DNA of 64,000 nucleotides from Prosopocoilus inquinatus (Eukaryota; Arthropoda; Insecta; Coleoptera; Lucanidae): assembly GCA_036172665.1 (NCBI GenBank), contig CM069877.1:15086501-15150500 (forward strand). The letters run 5' to 3'. Each line of letters starts with the position of its first letter. Position 1 is the first letter of the stretch. The notes beneath the pieces are model-generated. The model was not told where the DNA came from, did no database searches, and worked only from the letters and a program-made list of their open reading frames with translations. Of this stretch, positions 10,859 through 22,400 are shown one piece after another. The position numbers and the translations under genes are program-made.

Positions 10859-11800
10859 CAGGGTGTTCTTTTACAGTGTGCAAATAAAAAAAAACATCAG
10901 TATAAGTATATGAAATGCTACCTTCTGTGCGTATTTTCCGGTGGTTACCGTACTATAGCCGAACAATTTCGGAGGGACCACTTGTTTGGAACTGTGATAT
11001 GTGCGACCTTGTACTAGCAAGGTCGCAACGCCTTCCTATAGTCGACATTGACAATGCGCTGAGTTCCTCATTCAAACCCCATTCGTAGCGTTTCGTAATA
11101 ATAATCAATAATCAGTGATATCGTTTAGTAATTATTTTATTTAAAATTTTAAATCACTGTAGGAATTAATGTTACATTTATTTAAATATTGCCCTACCTT
11201 AAGGGCGTCAATCGAAGAGGCGGCCGGCGTTGTAAACGCACTTAAGAAATGGAAACGCAATTTATTTATTACTTGTGAAAAATAAAACGATGGATGACAA
11301 TGATCCGCAATTTTAAGGAGCATTTTTCGTACAGTGATTGATTATAATCGCCGGCTTATAATTCGAAAATAATGAACTCACGTAAACCCAAAGTTTTCAC
11401 AATTCGTTTCCTTCCACATGCAGAAATTTGCCAAATGGCTGTGAAACTTCCGGCAGGTCTTTTTACCTGTTTGCAAAAGCCATTACGATTTGTTAATACG
11501 CATCATACGAATCAAACATATATTCGTTCACGACAGGGTTCATTCACAAGGTTAAACCACGTTAAACACTGACCGACTGACCCACTTTCGCGTCTTCGTT
11601 CAAACAGGCGTGCGCGAGAGCTTAGCCACCATACATTCCTTAGTTACGCCAGCAGTTCTCAAACGGTTTGGCGAAAATCTGCCAATGCATTTTTCTCGAA
11701 AATTATTAACTTTCTGTTAACGACATATGACTTCAATCGTTGCCATTTATGGTGATGAATGTCAGATTTAAATATCTGCACACGGTAAAAGAGCACCCTA
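10859..11800. mobile_element. TIR element, CAGGGTGTTCTTTTAC ends
   Basis: Left end CAGGGTGTTCTTTTACAGTG pairs with the right end, whose reverse complement reads TAGGGTGCTCTTTTACCGTG. TA flanks both ends (10857-10858 and 11801-11802). The left terminal 60 bp is duplicated in direct orientation just outside (10798-10856, CAGGATGTTCTTTTACTGTG). A perfect 8-bp-arm hairpin (GCGACCTT/AAGGTCGC) lies near 11010-11030. No recognisable transposase. Confidence 0.75.
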
Positions 11801-13113
11801 TATACGGAAGCAATGTTCGGAATTTTTTTAAGGGCGCCACCAATTTTTTTTTTTTTTAGGAAAAATAATTGACCAACCCAAAATTGGAAACAATTGGCAA
11901 TAAAAAAAGTGAAGTTTAAAGATATTTAGAAAGATGTTACGGACTTTAACATTTCAAAATAAAAAAATGTAGCGTATTATAGCACAAAGTAAAAAAATAA
12001 TATATAAAGACATCAGTGTAATAAATTACATTAAATAAGTAGTTCGAGTCAAATTAATAGTAATTGTATAAATAAGATATGAAAAAAAGTTATTAATGAA
12101 AATGATTAAATTACTTAGCAAGAAAAATACCGTAGTTACCGTAGCTTTACTTCAGTTCACGCTGTCATTAACAAAACTCATCAATTTTTTTGAGATAAAA
12201 TTAAATTATATAAGAAAATGTAATTAAATATTAATTTAAATTAAAAAAAATTAAATAAATCCAAGACAAATACTTATTAAGAAAGTGATTATTTAAATTT
12301 GTGTCATCGTTGACCGATAATTCAAAAAAGAATAGAGTTCGAAGCAAGATAAAATATATGGTCAGATTGGCTCACCGCTACCGTTCGGATTTTTAGACAG
12401 AAGTCTTATCCTTAGGTAGGAAAAAGACTGACTTTTTTTTCGGACAATCCGGAAATTTTTGATCCGAGGAATGTTGTGTCCAAGGACTTTTCTCGGAACA
12501 AGTCAATAAAATGGTGTCCTTCGAGCGACCACAACGATCGGAATTAATTTTTGACGGCAATTAATCAAGAGCTTAAAGTTAGGTAACCAGAAAGTAGGCC
12601 TTAGAATGAAAACATTAAACAAAAATTTAAAAAGTAACACAAATTAAGTGAAATTATAAAAAATTCTCAAAGTGTCAGCTTGATGACGTATACAGCTTTC
12701 ACATCGGATTATTAAATAGTTGTAGACTTGCTGGAAAATCTGTCTTGAAGAGCATTAATAATTAAAAAACATTGACATTACTTTGATTTGTCGGTATTTT
12801 TTTTTCCGAGGCTAACCTTATTAGAACTAAATGATTACTACACGGATTCAAAGCGGAAGAGCTTTTTTCATGTGTCCAAACTTTCCGTCATTAATTTGCT
12901 TAACAGAACACTGGCTTACTCCATTAGAACCGTGCGTTCTCGAAAATTACAAGACTATTTCTATATATTACCGGAAACCTCACATTCGGGGTGGAACAGG
13001 TATCATGGCGCTCAACAGTGTTCATAGTGTATCGATATGTGACCATGACTACTTATTACATGTGTTTGAACTTGAATTTTCCTCTGCTCATTTTCCGTAC
13101 TATAATTTTTATA

Positions 13114-14142
13114 TAATTTGTATGACGGATGGAAAGTTTCAAACCCGAACATAGCAAATTTGTATTGAAAACTATGTTGTTGTAAATTACTGCTCGCCAA
13201 TTGAAGATACAAAAATGGCAATGGTATAAAAGAAAAGAGAAAATTATGGACAATATTATGGTGTTAAAATTATTTCTAAATATTAATACTTTCGGAATAT
13301 AAATAAAATTTTCAAATTTTAAACGAAAAATTTAGTCGCCTATGTCAGGTTTGAAACTTTCAGTTCAGTTCAATTAATGGAAAACATTATACGTCAGTCA
13401 AAAAGTATTATGAATTATTGTACAGAGCAAATAATAGGTAGGTACTCTTGTCGTTTAAGTTACAACAATTCTTTCTTTATTAGAATGAAAATTGTATTCT
13501 ACGTCATTGCGTACCAAAATACTGTTGTTTCTGATACTATCAATAAACTTGAAATGATGCCATGGGCAATCAATACACACGACACACGTCGATACTAAAT
13601 CAGTTTTAAATTCAATTTTACTGAGAATTAAATAAATTTTACACTGTTCAGGAATAAGTAATACACAACCGTAAAGAATATTTAAAAAGAAAACCACATC
13701 AATTCCACAAATTCAGTTGCCATCAACATTGTTTTAAAATTAACAAGAATAGTAGGAAAGTATTTTGTGAAGTAATGCAAGAGCAAAGAAATACATCCTA
13801 ACAGTTTTTCATCGTCAGTATGCTACACAGATGAATGAAATTTTATTTTGAGTAAGAAGCATATTGTACAAAATTCTGATTATTAAATTGCAAACTTCAA
13901 ATCTAACATACTAAGGCGACTACATTTTTCATTTAAAATTTAAAAGTTCAATTTCTATTTCAAAAATATTAACAAAATAGGAATAATTTTAACACGATAA
14001 CATTGGCCTTCATTTTACCTTTCATTTAATACCGTTACCATTTTTGTAGCTTTAAATGGCGAGCAGTAATCTACAAAAACGTAGTTCTCAATGGAACTTT
14101 GCTATGTTCGGGTTTGAAACTTTCCACCCGACATACAGATTA
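13114..14142. mobile_element. Long-TIR element inserted in the LINE endonuclease
   Basis: About 220 bp at 13114-13343 is inverted at about 13905-14142. Shared blocks are GGAAAGTTTCAAACCCGAAC, ATTACTGCTCGCCA, ACAAAAATGG and AGTCGCCT. The repeats flank about 560 bp without a recognised gene. The arms are visibly diverged. The exact ends and the target duplication are unclear (TA is possible), because the host LINE frame is damaged at the junction. Confidence 0.7.
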
Positions 14143-15020
14143 CAACGCGGTGTAATTGAGAACTTCCTATTAAAATTAGAAATACTCCTAAATAGATTTA
14201 AACCCGATGATTGTATTATTTTAACCAGAGATTTTAATATCGATTACTTAGGGAACTTATCTAAGCAACAACTGTTATCACTTCAAAATTTGTTACTAGC
14301 TTATAATATGAAAATGTGTGTCGAAAATCCCACTAGAATAGGAAAAACTTCAACAACTTCAACTTCAACAACAACCATTTTAGATTACCTATGTACTAAT
14401 GATCCTAATTTAACCTGATGTCCCTCTGTCAATAGGTTTCTCAGATCATGAAGCTATTGAGTGTACAATTCAACCAGAACAGTTAAATCCCAAAAACAAT
14501 ATTGTCTTATGCCGACCTTTTACTCAAAACAGTATAAATAAATTCATAAACTATTGTAACACAGTGGATTGGCACATAGATAAACAATTAAATGTAGACG
14601 ACTCATTCTGCGAATGTATCAAACAAATTATGGATATTTTTAACAAATCATTTCCTTTAAATTAAAAATAATAAACCTCCTATGCACTGGCTTACCCAGG
14701 GCCTCAAAATAAGTTTAAATAATAATAACGTACTTGCGTACATAAAAAAATTTACATCAAACACGTGGTTTCTTCAGTACTACACAAATTATAAAAGATT
14801 TCTAAAAAAACTAATAAAATTGTCTAAGAAAATTAATATTACAAATAGAATAAAACGAGCTGCTAATATCAACAAAGAAACCTGGAAAGTCATGGGGGAA
14901 TTAACCGCAAAAGGCAACCATGTTAAGAAGATATTCATAAAGGACGGTGAATAAACAATTAATGAATCTACTGCAGTTGCAAATAAATTAAATGACTACT
15001 TCGTTTCAATTGCAAGAAAT

Positions 15021-15836
15021 TTGTCAAAAAAAATTGATAATATAAACAGTCCACATCTTAATTTCAGTATTCAGAAAACCTTTTTCTTAAAACCAACAAA
15101 TGAACGCGAGATTTTAAAAATTGTTGAAACTATGAAAATCACAAACCCAAGTGGTGCTGATGAAATCCCACTGAAAGTTATTAAGCTATTACCATATAAT
15201 GCTTTGTCTGATCTAATAAATTGTTCTCTCCAAACAGGAGTGTTCCCATCATGTTTTAATGTAGCAAAGATTGTTCCTATTCATAAAGGAGGAAAAGATT
15301 TCAGCGTATCTAATTTTAGACCAATCGCGTTACTTTCAACCTTTTCTAAAATTATTGAAAACTTATTTAAATCGCGTTTAGTTGCTTTTCTGGATCAAAA
15401 TAATATTTTGTCTACATGTCAATACGGTTACAAAGCAGGCTTAACAACTTCGGATGCTATTTACAATTTTCTCACACAAATTTACAAAAATATTAATAAC
15501 AAAGAAAAGGTGGCAACTGTATTTTGTGACCTCACGAAAGCCTTTGACTGCGTTGTTCCTGAAATACTTCTCAACAAGCTTGAACGTTATGGCTTTCGTG
15601 GAATTCCAAAGAACTGGATCCGATCATGCCTAACAAATCGCAAACAATTTGTATGTATTAAAAACAACAATGGAGATTATACTCTTTCAGAGATAAAATT
15701 CAATTATTGTGGTGTCCCCCAAGGTTCTGTTTTGGGTCCTCTCCTGTTTAGTATATACGTAGATGATTCGTCACATTTAAATACACACGAACACATAACA
15801 CTTTTCGCCGATGATATGTCAATAACTTGGCATTAG
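15021..15836 (+). pseudogene. Non-LTR reverse transcriptase domain (LINE-1)
   Basis: A 271-codon open segment with the usual non-LTR RT blocks: PSGADEIPLKVIK, the FRPIALLSTFSKIIE block, [29 protein letters not shown] and the catalytic LFADDMS near the end. An in-frame TAG follows the FADD block (15834-15836), and the thumb region continues beyond it in broken frames up to 16635. It copies element RNA at the target site in intact relatives. Here stops and frameshifts make it inactive. The start given is only the first Met of the open segment, not a true N-terminus. Confidence 0.85.
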
Positions 15837-16879
15837 AATACCTGGAGTAAGTTAAAAGACAAAATAAACGAAGACTTACTTTTAATAAAAAAAAACTGGT
15901 TTGATGCAAATGGTTTAACATTAAATTTAAATAAAACTAAATATCTCTTATTCAAAAATATCAGTGACATGTAAACATTAAAATTGACGATACAATATTA
16001 AGTAGAGCTACAGACATTAAATTTTTAGGTTTACATTTGGACGAAAATTTGACATGACAAGACAAATTCAAGACATTGCAACATGTCTTTCTATTGCTTG
16101 TTTCGCAGTGCGTACTATTCGACTTAAAGTAGGTCCAGAATCCACTAGAACAGTATATTTTGTATTATTGGAATCTCGACTGGGGTATTGCATTGTTTTT
16201 TGGGGTTTTACTACAATGCAGAATCTTGAGCTAATTTTCAATATTCAAAAACGAGCTATTAGATACTTATCAGGACAAAGTCCACGAGCTCACTGTCGTT
16301 GTCTATTCATTTAATATAAAATTTTAACAGTATGCTCGTTGTTTCTTATAGAAGTATTAACATTCACGTTTATAAACAAGCGCGATCTGAAGGAAAGGCA
16401 AGATTTTCACACCTATAACACCTTCAGTAAAAAGGATCTCCATTTGCCTAGGCCAGAAACAGCATTAATTAAAAATTCACTGTACTATATTGGAAAATTT
16501 CTAGATGATCCACTTTCTAAAGAATTTAAAAATATACACGACGCAAAGCTCTTTAAAAGAAAACTAAAAGAATTGTTCTTATCAAAAGCATTCTACAGCT
16601 TAGATGAGTTCCTAACATGTGATTTCAGTATTTAATGTTTTGTTTGTGTTTTTTATTGATTGTAGTACTTCTAAGTAAATACCAACTGTCATGAGATAGG
16701 TAAACAAATTATTATTATTATTATTATTACTAAATAAACTAGTTCGGTTTCTATTTTCAAACTCAGATAACTCCGAAACTAAGCTAAACTTGAATTTTTT
16801 CTATTCTTTCATTTTGACTTAAAATAAGATTCTGTACATGAGAATTCACCTTTTTTCACCTGTTATTAAACACCCGGTA

Positions 16880-18271
16880 TACTAATTCCACATCGAGGAT
16901 CATCCACGTCGTCAGGTCGACATATTTTCCGAACATCGGTTCTCTTTTTTTTTGTTGATAGAAGTGGAACGTGGGCTTCCATAATTCATCCCCCAAACCA
17001 AAATGCACTTGGCCCCCCCTGTTCGTAGTCACGTGCACGGCTCGATTCAAAGACCTGCTTAAAACACTCGAAATTCAAGGCACGCACAGGCGAAACGGAA
17101 ACTAATTTGATTTCCAGGCGCGAAGAAAAGGACGACGCATGTGGAACTGACGGGAGGGAAAATATCTGGCAATGAACGATTTTTTTTGATCGGCCGATGG
17201 ATGAAACGTCTAAGCTGACATGCAATTTTCCAGGTCGCTCGATGTACAATGCCTACGAATTCAAGCAAGAGAAAAATTGTAGAATCAAAAAAATTGAAAT
17301 GCAAATCGTAAATTTTATAGAACCACCGCCTTTCTTCATATGCTTGATGTCTTCCTTTTTCTTTTTCGTTGTAGCAATTCTAGGAGAAACTCCAGGCGCA
17401 ATTTCCAAGGCATATTAAATTCTATGTTGTGTGCATTTCTGTATGCGTGCCGCGAGGCCGTCACGTCGGCCTTAAAATCTCGTCCTGAAACGAACGATCA
17501 CGTTTTATGTTCCTGTCGATCGCTTTTAATAATTATGTTGTAGATGGAGCCGCTCCGCTCCAAATTAATTCGAACGCGAAGCTCGTTTTAACGCCCCTGT
17601 TTACGACTTTGTAACTACACCCCTCTTTTATAATTGACTCTTTACACTGTTTTCTCACTATGAATAAATTCAAGCGCAAAATTTTTTTTTAAATAAAATT
17701 CCAAATTAATTCGTCTGTGCTCGAGCAACGATTAGAAAATTAAATGAAAATGAAAATTCGAATAACGGGGTTTACAAAACGTTAACAGCAGACACCCAAG
17801 AAATTGTTTAAAGTTAAGTTAATTCGAACCTGGCGATGTCCCAACTTCGTCCAATCACCAAGTTACCACGTTACGCTTCCGTCCTGGGGTGGCCGTCGAA
17901 TGAAACGTTACGTTAATCCGCTCCCCGGAATATATCACCCTATAGATTAGGCAACGCTGTCTGATTCACGAAGACTTTCTACCTAAACACGTATAGGAAG
18001 CTCAATGACACCATTTAATTCGTCAGGTTCGGTTTAGAAATATCCCAAATAGGAAAAGCCTGCAATAAAAAGTCTAATTAAGGTAAATAAAACAAGCAAT
18101 ACGGACTAATTTGCGCACGGAGTTAGTCGCTAGTCATAAATACCTGATTAATGGTAAAGTTGTCAGGCTTTGAAAAGCATAATTGTTTTGTGTAAAGTAC
18201 CTTTTCCAAAACACGAAATAAATGATAATAATAATAACTTTATTTCTACAGTTTAGAATATACAAAATTAA
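16880..18271. other. Gene-free stretch between elements
   Basis: No gene, RNA or repeat recognised. Part of this 1.4 kb has higher GC than the surroundings and may be original host sequence. ORFs here are short, overlap on both strands and lack known motifs. Confidence 0.4.
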
Positions 18272-18989
18272 TACCGTGCCTTTAATTGAATTCCTCATTA
18301 AAGTGGGCTATGATTTCACTGTTTTTTTTTCCTAAGATTTGCAGCACTGATAGCTGTTCAATTATTTAATTAAACAAATGTAAAATTGACACTTTGTATT
18401 TTCAATTAATTCAAAATGTTAGAATTAAAGCAGAAAATATTTATTGTTGAAAGTTATTTTCAAACCGGTAGAATAGAAAATGGACAGTTAGTTTATTCAA
18501 TTAATCAGTGTGTACAGAAGTTTCGACAGCAGTTTCCTAATTTTGCTATTACTTATGAACAGCCATGCTTGTGTTCTTAAATTTCGTGAAACAGGATCAC
18601 TTGGTCGCAAAACAAGGAGCGGAGCAGCTAAGAAAAGGACTGCAGCCTGCATTGAAGATGTTCGGGATCGAATGGAACACTCTCCCAAGAAATCTATAAC
18701 GAAACTTTCACAAGAGGTTCAGCTATTAGTGGGAACATGTCACACTATTCTTAAAAAAGACTTAAAGCTTCATTTATATAAGATTCAAGCAGTCCACGAA
18801 CTCAGGCCAGTATATTTTCACAGAAGAACAGAATATTGTCAGTGATAACTTAAACAACGACGACATTCTTGACAAGTGTTTCTTTTCCGACGAGGCCTAG
18901 TTTCATCTATCAGGGTATTTAAATAAACAGAATATGAGGATATGGTCAGCAGAAAATCCCCATGAATTTGTGGAAACTCCATTACATCC

Positions 18990-19157
18990 TGTTAACACGA
19001 TTTTTACGTTCATTTTAATGAATCACATACACTTGTAAAAAAAAAAAAACAATTGCAATATAAATAAAAAACTTTCATATAAAAAAAGGTAATTGTACCA
19101 GCGAAATTTTTCTGCAAACAAACACAAAGAAATACAGTCCACTATATCGAATCAACA
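18990..19157 (+). repeat. 5' LTR of BEL/Pao A (168 bp)
   Basis: Starts TGTTAACACGATTTTTACG and ends ATCGAATCAACA. Very short for an LTR, with a TATAAATAAA segment in the middle that could serve as promoter or polyadenylation signal. Confidence 0.95.
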
Positions 19158-19166
19158 TATTATTTT

Positions 19167-19182
19167 TGGTCCTTCGAGCCGG
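19167..19182 (+). promoter_or_regulatory. Primer binding site, tRNA-Tyr type
   Basis: TGGTCCTTCGAGCCGG is the complement of CCGGCUCGAAGGACCA, which I recognise as the 3' end of insect tRNA-Tyr. It lies 9 nt after the LTR end, an unusually long gap compared with the 1-nt gap in copy B. Confidence 0.8.
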
Positions 19183-19456
19183 ATTCAAGATTTACAAGAA
19201 CTAAGCGCATCAGCGAAGAAGAGAAACACCGCATAGAAAACTATCGTTCAGGACTACAGATAAGGCTCTAGAACAGTTCTAGAATTTGTAGGCTGCTATC
19301 TGTGTTAAGGTAGTACACATTTATAAAACACATTCATACTTTTATACATTTATTTGCAAAAGAAAATATTTTGACAAATATTTTTACACATTAACACAAT
19401 TTCTTTGTAACTAGGTTACAATAATTCAATTCATAGTTTTCTGAATTTGAAAAGTC

Positions 19457-22400
19457 ATGCAAGACGTCACATCTACTGAAAAACTTGTGCGTAAACGAGG
19501 TACTATTAAATACAAACTAACAAATTTTATAAAATATTTACGCACAGTTCAAGATGCATATGCAAGTGATCAAGTTTTAGCAGAAAAAACAATCATTGAA
19601 TTGCAAGATCGTAGTAGCAAGTTTGCATCGTTGTTTGAGGAATTTGATGAAACTCAGAGTAAAATAGAATATATTTGCGATGAAGATGACTTAGAAAGGC
19701 AATATTTAGAGAGAGAAGATTTCACTGAAAAGCATTCATCCGCAATCACAGACGCAAAATTTATTTTAAAGCAAGTCTGCACACCTGTCATCCAAATTCA
19801 AAGCGACAGTATCACTGGCATATCAGATTCCTCAAAACAAAACGGTATTTCTCACAACATTAAACTTCCAACAATTAAACTTGCAAAATTTAACGGTGCA
19901 TATGATAATTGGTTGGAATTCAAAGATACTTTTGAGTCACTAATTAATTCAAACAAATCAATTGACAATGTTCAGAAGTATCATTATTTACGTGCTTCAC
20001 TAGAAGGTGACGCACTAAAGGTTATACAGTCTCTAGAATTCTCATCCGAAAATTACATAATCGCATGGGAACTACTTTGCAATAGGTATAATAACATCAG
20101 ATTGTTAATTAATAATCACATCAAATCTCTGTTTGAATTAAATTCACTTACAAAGGAGTCCTCAAGAGGAATAAGAGACTTGATAGATACCATTTTTAAA
20201 CATTTAAGAGCTCTTCAAACACTAGAACAACCAACAGAACATTGGGACACTTTATTGATATTTTTAATTACGTCAAAATTAGACAAATTTACTGTTCGGG
20301 AATGGGAAAAAGTTAAAACAGGCAATAATTTCCCAACACTTTTTGAATTCAAGAGTTTTTTGAATTCAAGAGCAGATTTTCTAGAAACACTTGAAATCAA
20401 TCATAATAAAAATGCCAAAGAACATAAACAGTTACATAATAATATCAAACAAGTTTCGTTAATATCCTCAAATGTGAAATGTCCTGTATGTAATGGGGCA
20501 CATTTAATTTATTATTGTGAAAAATTCTTAAAATTAAATTTGTCAGATAAATTAAAAACAGTAAAGCAGCTGAATCTTTGTAATAACTGTTTACGTTCAG
20601 GCCACACAACTAAAAACTGCAGATCTGGATTTTGTAAAAAGTGCAAAGCTAAACATAACACTTTACTTCATCCAGAATTATTATATACACGTGAACCAAT
20701 TACATCAAAAACAATTCATCCAAATGCATCAACAACAATTTCGCCACAAGTTAGTTTCACAAGTCATTATCCTAATCAACATGTTCTGCTTTCCACTGTA
20801 TCAATTTTAGTTCCAGATGTTTTTGGCAACATTCATACTGCAAAAGCTTTACTTGACTGTGGTTCTCAGTCAAATTTTCTTACTTCAAAATTTTGCAAAA
20901 AGTTAGGATTAGAAGAACATTCAACAAACATGACCATTGGAGGAATCAATGGCGTTTCATCAGTCATTAAAAAAAAATGCAACATTGTGATATATTCACT
21001 CAATTATGAATTTTCTACTAATCTTTGTTGTTTTATTTTGCCCACAATTACAGGTAATTTGCCTTCATTCACTATCAACACCAGCTCATGGAATATTCCA
21101 GCCAACATTCAATTGGCAGATCCTCAATTCACCGAGCCTAGTGAAATAGATGTACTTATTGGTGCAGGTATTTTTTGGAATATTCTTCATCATCAAAGAA
21201 TTCAGTTGGGTAAGAATATGCCAGTTCTTCAAAACACAGAATTCGGTTGGATTATATCAGGTACCATCTCAGAATCCATTTCAAAAATTCATTGCAATTT
21301 TTCTAAAACTCACAGCAATCTTGATTCTGAATTGCAGAAATTTTGGGAGATAGAGGAAATTAATAACGAGCATTCTATGTCTTCCGATGATGTTTATTGC
21401 GAAAAACATTTCCTAGAAACGTTTTCTAGAAATGAAGAAGGACGGTTCATTGTTCGAATACCACTAAAACATTCTGCTTCTAATTTAGGTAACTCAAAAC
21501 CATTATCAATTAAACGTCAACAACAATTAGAACGTAAATTTTCATACGATTCTAATCTAAAATTTCAATATTCTCAATTCATAAAAGAATACATAGATTT
21601 AAACCACATGTCTCAAGTAAATTTAATTCCTTCCAATACAGCATATTTTTTGCCACATCATGGTGTTTTTAGACAAGAAAGTTTGACTACTAAACTAAGA
21701 GTAGTCTTTGATGGATCAGCGAATTCTGATTCAGGTTGGTCAGTTAATGATTTACAATTTACAGGGCCACCCATTCAGAATGAAATATTTTCTATACTCA
21801 TAAAATTCAGACAACATCCTTTTGCAGTTTCGGCAGATATAGAAAAAATGTATAGGCAGGTCGTCATTCATCCTGATGACAGACATCTTCAAAATATTGT
21901 TTGGAGATTTAGTTCAGACGATCCAATTTCCATTTACACTTTAAATACAGTTACCTACGGCACTAGATCTGCTCCGTATTTAGCCATAAGATGCTTAAAG
22001 CAGTTGGCTCATGAATATCAAACAAAATCTTCTTTCGCATCTTCAATAATAAAAAATGATTTTTATGTTGATGATCTCATAACAGGTTTTGATTCTGAAA
22101 CAGTTGCAATCAATGTATGTAAAGAAATTGCATCAATTCTAAATTCAGCATGTTTCCCATTAAGAAAATGGAATTCTAATAGTCAGCTTTTCTTGCAAGA
22201 GTTTCAAAATGAAAATGAACCTGTGAGTGTTTTAAATTTAGGAGATAATGAGTTTTCAAAAACTTTAGGAATAAAATGGTACAGTAAATCTGATACATTA
22301 GGTTTTCAAATCAAAAATTTTGAAAATTCTTTATCAATTAATAAACGATCAATCTTATCTGACGTAGCAAGGATTTTTGATCCATTAGGTTTGTTAAGCC

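Larger units (their letters stand above)
12788..16728 (+). mobile_element. Non-LTR retrotransposon (LINE-1 of this window), broken
   Basis: Endonuclease fragments (LTEHWL and GGTGIM near 12900-13000, DFNIDYL near 14230), an inter-domain linker, a reverse transcriptase (15021-15836) and a C-terminal tail (to 16635) lie in order on the plus strand. The 3' end is an (ATT)n tail at about 16711-16728. Gene order and motifs fit the apurinic-endonuclease non-LTR class (Jockey/CR1/I-type); the clade is not assigned. The endonuclease is split by an inverted-repeat element, and frameshifts and stops occur throughout. No ORF1 was recognised and the 5' end is uncertain. Confidence 0.85.
10631..16877. mobile_element. 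TIR DNA element expanded by nested insertions
   Basis: About 130 bp at the left (10631 to about 10755) is matched in inverted orientation at the right (about 16750-16877). Shared blocks include AATAACAGGTGAAAAAA (CATAACAGG on the left), TCTCATGTACA, ATTTTAAGT and AGTTT[TC]GGAGTTA. TA dinucleotides flank both sides (10629-10630 and 16878-16879). The interior holds a second TIR element (10859-11800) and a non-LTR retrotransposon (12788-16728), so the original was probably only 1-2 kb. No transposase for this element was recognised. Confidence 0.7.

Noticed and set aside
13455..13697. 80-codon minus-strand ORF inside the long-TIR element
   Set aside because: No recognised motif and no support for coding; length is within chance for AT-rich sequence.
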